Origin: Hyphomicrobiaceae bacterium
Lineage (GTDB): Bacteria > Pseudomonadota > Alphaproteobacteria > Rhizobiales > Hyphomicrobiaceae
Assembly (NCBI GenBank): GCA_041397645.1
Contig: JAWKWE010000004.1
Location: 930,001 to 994,000, forward strand
Length of the DNA: 64,000 nucleotides
Direction: 5' to 3'
The position numbers and the translations under genes were made by a program. Shown piece by piece: positions 7,929-16,909 of this stretch (positions are counted from its first letter, which is position 1; each line of letters begins with the position of its first letter). The notes below the pieces were generated by a model that was given only the letters and a program-made list of their open reading frames with translations, made no database searches and was not told the DNA's origin.

Positions 7929-8636
7929 TGTAAGTTCGGTCAGCCATTCGGGTGAGGCGGCGACCGCAGCCGCCTCGATCCTTTTGTCGAGACCCGACAG
8001 CACCAGAAAGCCGATCAGAACAAGCAGCACACCCAGGCCAGCCTTTCCGGTCTTACCCGCTCCCAGCAGACGGTTGCGCCACTTCAGCATTGCTTCGCGA
8101 GAAAGCAATCCCAATCCGAGCAACGGAAGCGCTGCACCGGCTCCGAACAGCGCCATGACTGTCGCCACCTGCACGAGGTCCTTGCCTTGCGCCGCCAGCA
8201 CGGATGCGGCACCCAATGTCGGTCCCACGCACGGGCTCCATACCGCTCCCAGCAGCAGACCCAAGGCAAACTGCCCTTTTAGTCCGCTTGTGCTGATACC
8301 GCCAAACCTGTCTTCCGCCCATCCGCTGACAGGAGAGGCTGCCGCCGCGAACCGTTCTGACAGAGCAGGCAACGCCAGTGTCAGCCCGAGAACCAAAAGC
8401 ACAACGCCGCCAAACGCTCGCAGTGCCGACTGATCAACGCCGATCGCATGTCCAGCAAGCGCAAAAAACAAGCCAATGACGACAAACGAAACCGCCAATC
8501 CGGAGGCCAATGCCGCTGGTCCGAAGCGGCTTTCGCTGACCGCCGCGGCAAGAATGACGGGCAACAACGGAAGCACGCACGGAGAGAGCGTGGAAAAGAC
8601 ACCGGCGAGAAACGCCAGCACGAGCGAGGATGTCAT
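7917..8636 (-). CDS. CcdA/DsbD-like cytochrome c biogenesis membrane protein
   Basis: 239 residues with about six membrane helices. Redox cysteines are placed as in CcdA: LSPCVLPLLPV in helix 1 and WSPCVGPTLG in the fourth segment, each before a proline-rich turn. Such proteins carry electrons from cytosolic thioredoxin to periplasmic thiol proteins, often for cytochrome c maturation. It follows the thioredoxin-like gene by 40 bases on the same strand, which supplies the periplasmic partner. Its ribosome site is weak (AAGAGAA). Confidence 0.85.
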   Translation of the reverse strand: MTSSLVLAFLAGVFSTLSPCVLPLLPVILAAAVSESRFGPAALASGLAVSFVVIGLFFALAGHAIGVDQSALRAFGGVVLLVLGLTLALPALSERFAAAASPVSGWAEDRFGGISTSGLKGQFALGLLLGAVWSPCVGPTLGAASVLAAQGKDLVQVATVMALFGAGAALPLLGLGLLSREAMLKWRNRLLGAGKTGKAGLGVLLVLIGFLVLSGLDKRIEAAAVAASPEWLTELTTRF

Positions 8637-8676
8637 AACTGTTCTCTTGGCTTGGCGCGCACGACGCGCGATTGCG

Positions 8677-9075
8677 CTACTTCAACGTCGATTGCACGAG
8701 CGCATCTATCGCCTTGGCGCTGGTCGCGCCGACCAACCGTCCCGTCTCGGTTGTTCCCTTGAACGCGATGAGCGTGCTCTGCGTCGTCGCGCTGAAACCC
8801 TTCCAGACATCCTTTTGAGTATCGAAATCGACATTAAAGATTTTGACCTTGGCGAAATCGGCCTTGTCCGAAAGGCTGTCGATGGCATTGTGCTGGGCGG
8901 TGCACGTCGGGCACCAGGGCGCGGTGACGTGCACGAGGATGGGAGCCCCTGCCGATTGGGCAGCCTTGAACGCACTGGCCTCGTATTTTGCTGTCTCGAA
9001 CGCTTGGGCGACGGAAGCGGCCGCGACAAACGCGCCCACCGCCACCAATGTCTTAATCCAGTTTCCCTTTCCCAT
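8677..9075 (-). CDS. Exported thioredoxin-family protein
   Basis: 132 residues from ATG 9075 (GGGAGG upstream); an in-frame upstream extension has no ribosome site. A signal peptide runs to about residue 25 (AAASVAQA-FET). The thioredoxin fold carries WCPTC at residues 54-58. Likely the periplasmic partner of the CcdA-like protein encoded next, in thiol reduction. The last part (STLIAFKGTTETGRLVG) matches the cis-proline region, but the usual cis-Pro position reads Thr-Leu here, so the classic TPT/TP motif is replaced. Confidence 0.85.
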   Translation of the reverse strand: MGKGNWIKTLVAVGAFVAAASVAQAFETAKYEASAFKAAQSAGAPILVHVTAPWCPTCTAQHNAIDSLSDKADFAKVKIFNVDFDTQKDVWKGFSATTQSTLIAFKGTTETGRLVGATSAKAIDALVQSTLK

Positions 9076-9215
9076 GCTTGACCTCCCTGTCGTTCTTTGG
9101 CCTTGATCAGGCTTGTTCGAGCCTAGGTTCGCGCCGCTCACACAGCGCGTTACATAGGCTGCTACGTTTCTTGAGCTGCGAGCACGCGGCAAAGCCGGCC
9201 GAGGATGCACTGAAT

Positions 9216-10646
9216 TTGGCACCTGCTCTCAATGCCCCCACCACGGATCTGATTGCCCGCCTCACCGGGATTGTCGGCGAAGCCAACGCTTTGCGCGATC
9301 CAGAAGATCAGGCTGCCTATCTTAAGGAATGGCGTGATCTCTATACCGGTAAGACTCCCCTTGTGCTGCGGCCCGGCTCCACGCAGGAGGTGTCGCAGAT
9401 CCTTGCGCTCGCCAACGAAGCGAGGGTCGCCATCGTGCCTCAAGCCGGCAACACCGGCCTGGTGGGTGGACAAGTGCCGACCACTACGGGCGACGAGATC
9501 GTTCTAAGCCTGTCTCGCATGAACAAGATGCGAAATATCGATGCCGAAGGTGGAACGCTCGTTGTCGACTCCGGCGTGACGCTTGCCGAGACCCAGCGCA
9601 TCGCGGCGGATGCCGGTTGGCTTTTCCCGTTGAGCCTGGCGTCCGAAGGGAGCTGCCAAATTGGTGGCGTGCTGGCAACGAACGCGGGCGGTGTCGCGGT
9701 GCTGAGCTACGGCAATGCACGTGCACTCGCACTTGGGCTTGAGGTGGTGCTCGCCAACGGCGACGTGTGGGATGGGCTGCGCACGCTGAAGAAAGACAAC
9801 ACGGGATATGATTTGCGCGATCTTTTTATCGGATCGGAAGGTACACTCGGCATCATTACGGCAGCCGCTTTGAAGCTGTCGCCCGCGGCCGCGGAAAAGG
9901 CAACGGCACTGGTTGCTGTCGCCTCGCCAAAAGATGCTCTGGCGCTGCTGCGGCTTGCTCAAGCACAAGCACAATCGAGCCTCACCGCCTTCGAGTTCTG
10001 GTCGCGGCTCGCCATGCAGTTCGCGCTCGATTTTCTTCCCGGCATGCGCGATCCATTCACCGACATTCACCCTTGGTACGCGCTGATTGAGATTTCCAGT
10101 GGTGAAACAGGCGGACGGGCAGCCGCGCAGATGGAGGACCTGCTGGTGAGGGGCAGCGAGGAGGGGCTCGTACTCGACGCCGTGATCGCCGCCTCAATTC
10201 AGCACGCGCGCGATCTGTGGCGTTTGCGCGAAAGCCTTTCGGAAGCGCAAAAGCCGGCCGGTGGCAGCATCAAGCACGACATTTCGGTGCCGGTCGCGCG
10301 CATCCCGGAATTCTTGGATCGCGCCGGCCCGGTCGTTGAAAGCATTTGCCCAGGCGCGCGTCCGGTGCCGTTCGGACACTTCGGCGATGGCAACATCCAC
10401 TACAACGTCACCCAGCCGGCCGGCATGGCGCGCGATGCCTATATCGGTATGTGGCATGACATGTCCCACGCCGTGCACGCTCTGGTCGCCAGCATGGGCG
10501 GCTCGATTTCGGCGGAGCACGGCATCGGACGGCTGAAGCGCGACGAACTTCCGCTGCACAAAAGCAGTGTGGAGATGGGCCTGATGCGCACGATCAAGGC
10601 TGCGTTAGACCCCCATGGCATCCTCAATCCCGGCCGGGTCGTATAA
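9216..10646 (+). CDS. FAD-linked oxidase, D-2-hydroxyglutarate/D-lactate dehydrogenase type
   Basis: About 476 residues if started at TTG 9216, which has GAGG about 11 bases upstream; the open frame runs back to 9078, but that part overlaps the divergent thioredoxin leader and looks non-coding. The VAO-type FAD domain shows PQAGNTGLVGGQVP and SEGSCQIGGVLATNAGG; the C-terminal domain shows FGHFGDGNIHYNV (metal/substrate site) and SAEHGIGRLKRDEL. Closest family: D-2-hydroxyglutarate and D-lactate dehydrogenases feeding electrons to the respiratory chain. It lies directly upstream of serA, whose known side reaction makes D-2-hydroxyglutarate, which favours that substrate. Confidence 0.85.
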   Translation: MAPALNAPTTDLIARLTGIVGEANALRDPEDQAAYLKEWRDLYTGKTPLVLRPGSTQEVSQILALANEARVAIVPQAGNTGLVGGQVPTTTGDEIVLSLSRMNKMRNIDAEGGTLVVDSGVTLAETQRIAADAGWLFPLSLASEGSCQIGGVLATNAGGVAVLSYGNARALALGLEVVLANGDVWDGLRTLKKDNTGYDLRDLFIGSEGTLGIITAAALKLSPAAAEKATALVAVASPKDALALLRLAQAQAQSSLTAFEFWSRLAMQFALDFLPGMRDPFTDIHPWYALIEISSGETGGRAAAQMEDLLVRGSEEGLVLDAVIAASIQHARDLWRLRESLSEAQKPAGGSIKHDISVPVARIPEFLDRAGPVVESICPGARPVPFGHFGDGNIHYNVTQPAGMARDAYIGMWHDMSHAVHALVASMGGSISAEHGIGRLKRDELPLHKSSVEMGLMRTIKAALDPHGILNPGRVV

Positions 10647-10771
10647 CGAGAGCAGCCCAACCAACCGAAACTTAAGTGTATGGTTCGGAAGGAGGATTGA
10701 CCGACAGCCGTTCTTGGCTCAACCAAGGACGATAATGCTATTGCACTGCACCATTCCGGCGGCGGTTTTCC

Positions 10772-12025
10772 ATGACAAAGATTCGCAATCCCTCCCTCCC
10801 CAAAGATCGCATGAAGATTTTGCTGCTGGAGGGAATCTCTGAAACCGCAGTCGCGGCCTTCACCGCCGCAGGGTATTCGAACGTGGTTCGGCTGCCTAAG
10901 GCGCTGGACGGCGACGAGCTGGTCGCAGCGCTCCAGGACGTGCGCATCCTGGGCATTCGTTCGCGTACTCAGCTGCGGGCAGATATCGTTGAGCGCACAG
11001 ATCGGCTGATTGCCGTTGGCTGCTTCTCCGTCGGGACCAATCAGGTTGACCTGGTCGCCACCAACGCGAAGGCAGTCCCGGTCTTCAACGCTCCGTTTTC
11101 CAATACGCGCTCGGTCGCTGAACTCACCATCGCAGAGATCGTGATGCTGTTCCGCCGGATATTCCCGCGGTCAGTGGGTGCACATGCCGGTGCCTGGGAC
11201 AAAAGCGCGAATGGCGCCCACGAGGTTCGCGGCAAAACGCTCGGTATTGTCGGTCTTGGCAACATCGGCAGCCAGTTAGCAGTCCTCGCCGAAGCCATGG
11301 GTATGCGGGTGATCTACTACGATTTGTCCGACAAGTTGCGCCATGGAAACGTGGAACCGGCAGAATCTTTGAACTCGTTGCTTACCCGCTCAGATGTTGT
11401 CTCCCTTCATGTTCCCGAGACGTCCGAAACGCAGGACATGATCCGCGCCGAACAGATCGCGTTGATGAAACCCGGCGCATTCTTGATCAACAACGCACGC
11501 GGTACCGTGGTCGATCTCGCCGCCTTGGCTGATGCGCTGCGCACAAACCACCTTGGCGGCGCAGCTATCGACGTGTTCCCTAAAGAGCCGACGTCGAACA
11601 ACGAAAAGTTCGAAACGCCGCTACAGAACCTGCCGAATGTCATTTTGACGCCCCACATCGGCGGTTCGACCGAGGAAGCGCAGGAGAACATCGGCGCCGA
11701 AGTTGCACGCAAGCTGGTCGATTATTGCGACGTCGGCTCGACACAGGGCGCTGTGAATTTTCCGCAAGTGCAACTGCCCACGCGCCCCAATGGCACCCGT
11801 TTCATCCAGATGCACCACAACATCCCTGGCGAAATGCGGCGCTTGAACGATGTATTCGCGCGTCACAACGTCAACATCGCGACCCAGTTCCTGCAGACCG
11901 ATCCCAAGATCGGCTATGTGGTAATCGACGCTGACGGGATGGTGCCGGGGGCCGACGCGGTGCTTGAAGAAATCCGTGATCTGCCAGGCACGATCCGCGC
12001 TCGCATCTTGAACCCGGCACCCTAA
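10772..12025 (+). CDS. serA: D-3-phosphoglycerate dehydrogenase, ACT-domain type
   Basis: 417 residues, co-linear with E. coli SerA (410). NAD-binding Rossmann motif GIVGLGNIGSQLA near residues 152-164; catalytic Arg/Glu/His segment with LTPHIGGSTEEAQENIG; conserved VGCFSVGTNQVDL and NAPFSNTRSVAEL. A C-terminal ACT domain (residues ~340-417, MHHNIPGEMRRLNDVFARHNVNI) suggests inhibition by serine. First committed step of serine synthesis. In Pseudomonas this enzyme also reduces 2-ketoglutarate to D-2-hydroxyglutarate, recycled by a dedicated dehydrogenase like the one just upstream. serB lies convergent, 36 bases away; serC is not in the window. Confidence 0.97.
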   Translation: MTKIRNPSLPKDRMKILLLEGISETAVAAFTAAGYSNVVRLPKALDGDELVAALQDVRILGIRSRTQLRADIVERTDRLIAVGCFSVGTNQVDLVATNAKAVPVFNAPFSNTRSVAELTIAEIVMLFRRIFPRSVGAHAGAWDKSANGAHEVRGKTLGIVGLGNIGSQLAVLAEAMGMRVIYYDLSDKLRHGNVEPAESLNSLLTRSDVVSLHVPETSETQDMIRAEQIALMKPGAFLINNARGTVVDLAALADALRTNHLGGAAIDVFPKEPTSNNEKFETPLQNLPNVILTPHIGGSTEEAQENIGAEVARKLVDYCDVGSTQGAVNFPQVQLPTRPNGTRFIQMHHNIPGEMRRLNDVFARHNVNIATQFLQTDPKIGYVVIDADGMVPGADAVLEEIRDLPGTIRARILNPAP

Positions 12026-12061
12026 CGCTGAAGCTGAAGCCGATAGCGGCTGGGCTCCCGA

Positions 12062-12721
12062 TCAACCGATCAAATAGTCGGCCACGGCCGTCAACGATGG
12101 ACCGTCGATGAAATGATCGGCCCCGGCGATGACCGCCGGGCGTCGTGCGACCCCGCCAAAGCCAATAACAGTCGCGCCGCCCTCCCGCGCGGCGACATCG
12201 GTCGCGCCATCCCCGACGAGAACGACGCTGCCGTGCTCGGCAACCAGCCTCGCCGCGATCCGCGCCTTGCCATCCGAGCGCGTCAACGGAGACGATGCAT
12301 CAAAGCCCGCGTATTGACCCTCTGGGTCGTGATAGACCGCGACCGCATGAACATGGTCCTCGGGAACGCCGAGCTTGCTTGCCAGATGGACGACCGGTGC
12401 ACGCAATCCGCCACTGATGACGTAGATCACGGCTCCCGCAGCTTTCAGCCGCGCGATTGCTTGTGCGGCGCCTTGCACGATGGTCTGCGCGTACCGCTCG
12501 CCCAGCCAGATGATGTCCTCCAGGCTTGGACGCAGGATCTCCATGCGCCGCCCGTAAACCTCGTCGATGGCCATGCGGCCGTCCATCGCAGCCTCGGTCA
12601 GCGGCACGATCTCGTCTGCACGACCCGAGCGCACGGCCAGTTCATCGATACCTTCCAGCGTTGAAAGCGTGCTATCGCAATCGAAGGCGATGGCGGCGGG
12701 TGATTCGCGTCGGACACTCAC
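12062..12721 (-). CDS. serB: Phosphoserine phosphatase (HAD family)
   Basis: About 219 residues. GTG 12721 is chosen because GAGGA lies about 9 bases upstream; an in-frame TTG at 12727 is only 3 bases from that site. HAD motifs: AFDCDSTL (nucleophile and acid-base Asp), VISGG (motif II), VGDGATDVAAREGG (motif IV). The protein lacks the N-terminal ACT domain of some SerB forms. It completes serine synthesis in the cytosol. Convergent with serA, and separated from xerC by a 184-base divergent spacer. Confidence 0.9.
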   Translation of the reverse strand: MSVRRESPAAIAFDCDSTLSTLEGIDELAVRSGRADEIVPLTEAAMDGRMAIDEVYGRRMEILRPSLEDIIWLGERYAQTIVQGAAQAIARLKAAGAVIYVISGGLRAPVVHLASKLGVPEDHVHAVAVYHDPEGQYAGFDASSPLTRSDGKARIAARLVAEHGSVVLVGDGATDVAAREGGATVIGFGGVARRPAVIAGADHFIDGPSLTAVADYLIG

Positions 12722-12905
12722 TGGCAAGATTCCTCATCGTGAAGCGCTGACTTAGGAAGCTGCGGCGGCCTCTGTCAATTCGCCTTTGCGACCAACGAAC
12801 CCGATACGTTCGCAGCGTGTTAAGGATGCGTTAACGGTTTGGTCGCGATGGTTTGGCGGCACCTCTCGCTGCTCGACCGAGGGCGGGGTAAAGTCACGGT
12901 AAGAC

Positions 12906-13880
12906 ATGGCGCAGACGCTCGACGAGATCCTCGACTCCGATGCTGAGCTTGCACTCGGCGGCGACCTCAAGGCTGCCGTGCAATCCTGGCTTGCGCATCT
13001 GGAACACGAGCGTGGCGCGTCCGACAACACACGTGCATCCTACGAGCGTGACGTCCGCCAGTTCCTGGCGTTCCTGAAAGGCCATTTGCAGCACACGCCT
13101 TGCCTCGGCGATCTCGGCCGCCTTGACGCCAAGACCGTGCGCGCATTTCTCGCCGCCCGGCGTAAGAAGGGTGCCGTGTCCCGATCTCTGTCACGCACGC
13201 TTTCCGCGTTGCGTATGTTCTTCCGCTGGCTTGAGGCGGAAGATACTTTGAAGAACCGCACGCTCGCCCAGATTGCGCTGCCTAAGGTGCCTCATGGCGT
13301 CCCCAAGCCGCTGAACGCGCAGGCCGCCGCCAAAGTTGTCGGAGCAGGCGAAGCCGAACCCGTGAGCGATTGGATCGCGGCCCGCGATCAGGCCGTCATG
13401 ATGCTGCTTTACGGGTGTGGCCTGCGGATCAGCGAGGCCCTTGGCCTCAGTGCCCGTCAGGCTCCTATCGAGGGTCGCGACGTCATGACGATCAAGGGCA
13501 AGGGCGGACGTGAACGGATGGTTCCGGCGCTCCCCATCGTCAGCCAGGCCATCGCGCGCTACATCGCGCATTGCCCATTCCCGATCAACGCCGACGGACC
13601 ACTCTTCCTCGGCGCGCGCGGCGGTCCGCTTTCGCCGCGCCTCATCCAGCTTGCCATGGCACGGATGCGGCTTGAACTCGGCCTGCCCGACACTGCCACG
13701 CCTCACGCCTTGCGCCATTCGTTTGCCACTCACCTCCTGTCGGCAGGTGCGGATTTACGGCAGATTCAAGAGCTTCTTGGACACGCCTCCCTTTCCACGA
13801 CACAAATTTATACGGAAGTGGACCGCGAGCGCCTGCTGGCGGTCTATGACAGCGCTCACCCGCGTGCAGGCGTCACCTGA
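12906..13880 (+). CDS. xerC: Tyrosine recombinase XerC
   Basis: 324 residues. N-terminal core-binding domain (residues ~20-110) and catalytic domain with the full active site: Arg174 (GLRISEA), Lys199 (KGKGGRERMVP), His267/Arg270 (HALRHSF), His293 (LGHASLS) and nucleophile Tyr302 (IYTEVD). XerC with XerD resolves chromosome dimers at dif. The genomic context (near lpd and suc genes, no integrase-style att sites) fits the housekeeping recombinase rather than a phage integrase. No dif-like site was recognised beside it. Confidence 0.93.
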   Translation: MAQTLDEILDSDAELALGGDLKAAVQSWLAHLEHERGASDNTRASYERDVRQFLAFLKGHLQHTPCLGDLGRLDAKTVRAFLAARRKKGAVSRSLSRTLSALRMFFRWLEAEDTLKNRTLAQIALPKVPHGVPKPLNAQAAAKVVGAGEAEPVSDWIAARDQAVMMLLYGCGLRISEALGLSARQAPIEGRDVMTIKGKGGRERMVPALPIVSQAIARYIAHCPFPINADGPLFLGARGGPLSPRLIQLAMARMRLELGLPDTATPHALRHSFATHLLSAGADLRQIQELLGHASLSTTQIYTEVDRERLLAVYDSAHPRAGVT

Positions 13881-13992
13881 AATCCACTGACTTTACCCGC
13901 CACGATTTGCCAAGTGCCGGGAGCAACCCATATTCGACACAGCCCCGTAAGCTGCGCGGTCGTGGCACCTAACATTGAGGATCGGCAGAACC

Positions 13993-14997
13993 ATGCGCAT
14001 GTTTCGTCATCTCCTGATGCTTTTGCTGTTGATCGTCGCCGGATCAGCAAGCGCCTATGCCGAGGCCGGTGTTTGCAAGGGCGTCGACATGTTGTCGGAA
14101 CTTGCCACGTCCGATCCGGCTGCACTTGAAGACTTACGCAAGCAAGCGTCCGCTTTGGAAAACACGCAAGCCCAGTTCTGGAAGATCGAGAAGGCAGGCG
14201 CGCCGCCTTCGTATCTGTTTGGAACGATGCACTTGAGCGATACGCGCATCACGACGCTTAGCCCCGCCGTGTCGGATGCGCTCACACATGCCAAGGTGCT
14301 CGCACTGGAGGTCGGCGATCTGTCCCCCGGCGCTCTAATGGCGGCGATGACGACGTCGAAGGCGGATCTCATCTATACCGACGGCACCAGTCTTGCGCAG
14401 AAGCTGTCCAAAGACGAATTCGAAAAAGTCAAAACCGTGGTGGCATCCTCGGGAATGCCTGTGCAGTTCGCCGACTTGTTTAAACCGTGGCTTGTTGGTT
14501 CGCTGCTTGCGGTATCTGAATGCGAGCGCCGCCAGGTTGCCTCGGGCGTCAAGGTTCTCGATATGCAGCTTGCCGACAAGGCGAAAGCTGCGAGCATTCC
14601 CGTCACCGGCTTGGAAAGCATCGAGCAGCAGCTCACTGCCATGTCGAGCGTGCCGGAGAACGAGCAGATTCAGATGCTGCGCGTCAGCCTCAAGTTTGCC
14701 GACCGCAGCGACGACATGATGGAGACCGTGCTCCAGCTTTACCTGAAGCGGGACATGGGCGCGGCAATGCCGTTCCAATACGTGCTTGCCGAGAAGATGG
14801 GCATTCCAAGGAGCGCGTTTGTAAACTTCGAGAAGTCGCTGCTGGTTGACCGCAACGCGCGGATGGAAACAGCAGCTGCCCCGTTGATCGACAAGGGGGG
14901 TGCGTTCATCGCCGTCGGCGCGCTGCATCTATCAGGCAAGACCGGCCTCGTCGCATTGCTGCGCGAGGCCGGCTATACCGTGACGCCAATCGAATAG
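13993..14997 (+). CDS. TraB/GumN-family protein, exported
   Basis: 334 residues from ATG 13993 (GAGGA about 11 bases upstream; a TTG at 13975 is also in frame). Signal peptide to about residue 24 (LLLLIVAGSASAYA-EAG). The TraB/GumN (TIKI) signature is present: FWKIEKAGAPPSYLFGTMHLSDTRITTL near the N-terminus (GTMHLSD) and a matching C-terminal GAFIAVGALHLSGKTGLVALLREAGYTV. Family members are proposed metal-dependent peptidases acting in the envelope; bacterial roles are poorly known. It follows xerC by about 110 bases and is convergent with lpdA. Confidence 0.88.
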   Translation: MRMFRHLLMLLLLIVAGSASAYAEAGVCKGVDMLSELATSDPAALEDLRKQASALENTQAQFWKIEKAGAPPSYLFGTMHLSDTRITTLSPAVSDALTHAKVLALEVGDLSPGALMAAMTTSKADLIYTDGTSLAQKLSKDEFEKVKTVVASSGMPVQFADLFKPWLVGSLLAVSECERRQVASGVKVLDMQLADKAKAASIPVTGLESIEQQLTAMSSVPENEQIQMLRVSLKFADRSDDMMETVLQLYLKRDMGAAMPFQYVLAEKMGIPRSAFVNFEKSLLVDRNARMETAAAPLIDKGGAFIAVGALHLSGKTGLVALLREAGYTVTPIE

Positions 14998-15026
14998 CCA
15001 AACGCCGGAACAAGCGCGGCTACAGA

Positions 15027-16433
15027 TCACATATGGATTTGCCGTTTGGCGACAGCGAGAGCGGCTTCCTTGACCGTTTCGGTCAACGTCGGATGCGCGT
15101 GGCACGTACGCGCCAGGTCCTCCGCCGAACCGGAGAACTCCATGATGAGGGCCGCCTCCGCAATCATCTCACTGACGTTGGGGCCGATCATATGCACACC
15201 TAGTATGCGGTCGGTCTTCGCATCGGCCAGCACCTTCACGAAGCCATCGGTCGTCCGGTTGACCTTGGCGCGGCCGTTGGCGGTGAATGGGAACTTGCCG
15301 ACATTGTAGGCGATACCGGCTGCCTTGAGTTCTTCCTCCGTCTTGCCGACCGATGCGACCTCGGGGAACGTGTAGACGACGCCGGGGATGACATCCGGAT
15401 TCACATGACCGGCCTGACCGGCAATGTTCTCCGCCACCGCGATACCTTCGTCTTCAGCTTTGTGCGCGAGCATCGGCCCGGCGATAACGTCTCCAATGGC
15501 GTAAACCCCGGCGACATTGGTCTGGAATTGACCATCGACCAGGATTCGCTTCTTGGCATCGACGGCAATGCCAGCCTCTGCCAATCCAAGTCCGTCCGTG
15601 AAAGGCACGCGGCCGATGGCAACGAGCACCACGTCCGCATCAATCGAATCTGCGTCTCCACCCGCAGCAGGCGCGACGCTGACCTTGAGCTTGCCGTCAT
15701 CGCCCTTCGTTACTCCGGTCACCTTGCTGGAAAGGCGGAACTTTATGCCCTGCTTTTCCAAAATACGCTGGAACGAACGTGCGGTGTCACCGTCCATGCC
15801 GGGCAGGATGCGATCGAGAAATTCAATGACGAGCACTTCCGATCCCAGCCGCCGCCACACCGAACCAAGCTCCAGCCCGATCACGCCGGCCCCGATAACG
15901 ATCATCTTGCCTGGCACTTGAGACAGCTCCAGCGCGCCCGTCGAGGTTATGACCTGCTTCTCATCGACCTCGATGCCGGGCAGTTGCGCGGGCTCCGACC
16001 CTGTGGCGATGACAATCGACTTCGCCTCCAGCGTCTGCTGAATTCCATTCATAAAGGTGATTTCGACTTTGCCAGCGCCGAGAACTTTGCCGGTGCCGTG
16101 ATAGCTGTCGATTTTGTTCTTCTTCAAAAGATAGGCGACGCCATCCACGTTGCCTTTCACACCTTCCGACTTGAAAGCCAGCATCTTCGCAAGATCGAGC
16201 TCGGCTGTCGCTTTGATGCCCATGGCCGCGAAGGCGTGCTTGGCCTCGTCATAGGCGTGGGATGCGTGCAGCAGCGCCTTTGAGGGAATGCAACCGACGT
16301 TGAGGCAGGTGCCACCATGCGTGGGGCGCTTTTCGACGACGGCGACCTTCATCCCGAGTTGGGCGGCGCGAATGGCGCAAACATAGCCGCCGGGCCCCGT
16401 GCCGATAACGATCAGATCGTAAGGTCCAGCCAT
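15027..16433 (-). CDS. lpdA: Dihydrolipoyl dehydrogenase (E3)
   Basis: 468 residues from ATG 16433 (AAGGA upstream). FAD site IGTGPGGYVCAIRAAQLG, redox disulfide GGTCLNVGCIPSKALL, NAD site VIGAGVIGLELGSV, and C-terminal HAHPTLTETVKEA with the catalytic His. It reoxidises the lipoyl arm of 2-oxoglutarate dehydrogenase (and possibly other 2-oxoacid complexes), passing electrons to NAD. Last gene of the sucA-sucB-VOC-lpd series; the gap to the VOC gene stop is 31 bases. Confidence 0.96.
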   Translation of the reverse strand: MAGPYDLIVIGTGPGGYVCAIRAAQLGMKVAVVEKRPTHGGTCLNVGCIPSKALLHASHAYDEAKHAFAAMGIKATAELDLAKMLAFKSEGVKGNVDGVAYLLKKNKIDSYHGTGKVLGAGKVEITFMNGIQQTLEAKSIVIATGSEPAQLPGIEVDEKQVITSTGALELSQVPGKMIVIGAGVIGLELGSVWRRLGSEVLVIEFLDRILPGMDGDTARSFQRILEKQGIKFRLSSKVTGVTKGDDGKLKVSVAPAAGGDADSIDADVVLVAIGRVPFTDGLGLAEAGIAVDAKKRILVDGQFQTNVAGVYAIGDVIAGPMLAHKAEDEGIAVAENIAGQAGHVNPDVIPGVVYTFPEVASVGKTEEELKAAGIAYNVGKFPFTANGRAKVNRTTDGFVKVLADAKTDRILGVHMIGPNVSEMIAEAALIMEFSGSAEDLARTCHAHPTLTETVKEAALAVAKRQIHM

Positions 16434-16464
16434 TTCATCGTGTCCTTTTTCTTGTCGTTGGTTG

Positions 16465-16890
16465 TCAGCTCTGCGCCGGTTGGGTAGCCCGCGCGCCAAA
16501 CGACCAGACATGGCCATACGGATCGCGGATGCGCCCGTAGCGGTCGCCCCAATAGACGTCCTCGGGCTTCATTGTGACGGCGGCCCCAGCAGCCTCGGCG
16601 CGCGAAACAACCGCGTTCACCTCATTGGGGTCCTCGAAATCGACATGCAATGTGCAAGTCGGTGGAACGCTTGCAGAAGGGGCCTGCGTGTCGGGCATCA
16701 GCTCGGGAAATACATCCGACAGGAAAACATGGCCACCGAACATCGCCAGAATCGCGAACATGACCCTGTGTTGATCTTCCGCCATGTGCAACGCCACCAC
16801 TTCGGCACCGAACACCTGCTTGTACCATGCAATGGCCTGATCGCCGTGCATGACGGTGAGGTGCACGTAAAGCCCGAAAGACGTCGCCAT
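16465..16890 (-). CDS. VOC-superfamily (glyoxalase/PhnB-like) protein
   Basis: 141 residues from ATG 16890; the longer frame begins with a TTG inside the sucB tail and is less likely. Two beta-alpha-beta-beta-beta modules of the VOC fold: YVHLTVMHGDQAIAWYKQVFGAEV and VSRAEAAGAAVTMKPEDVYWGDRYGRIRDPYGHVWSFG, the latter typical of PhnB/DUF1428-type members. Metal ligands are hard to assign. Function unknown. It is inserted between sucB (19 bases) and lpdA (31 bases), so it is co-transcribed with the 2-oxoglutarate dehydrogenase genes. Confidence 0.85.
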   Translation of the reverse strand: MATSFGLYVHLTVMHGDQAIAWYKQVFGAEVVALHMAEDQHRVMFAILAMFGGHVFLSDVFPELMPDTQAPSASVPPTCTLHVDFEDPNEVNAVVSRAEAAGAAVTMKPEDVYWGDRYGRIRDPYGHVWSFGARATQPAQS

Positions 16891-16909
16891 ATTCCCGATT
16901 CCAAAGCGC

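Noticed and set aside
12906..13880. Phage or integrative-element integrase
   Set aside because: Protein is XerC-like with no phage genes, att repeats or tRNA nearby.
15405..16283. Long antisense frame in lpdA (292 codons)
   Set aside because: Mirror of the high-GC codon bias of lpdA; the sense strand carries the known enzyme.
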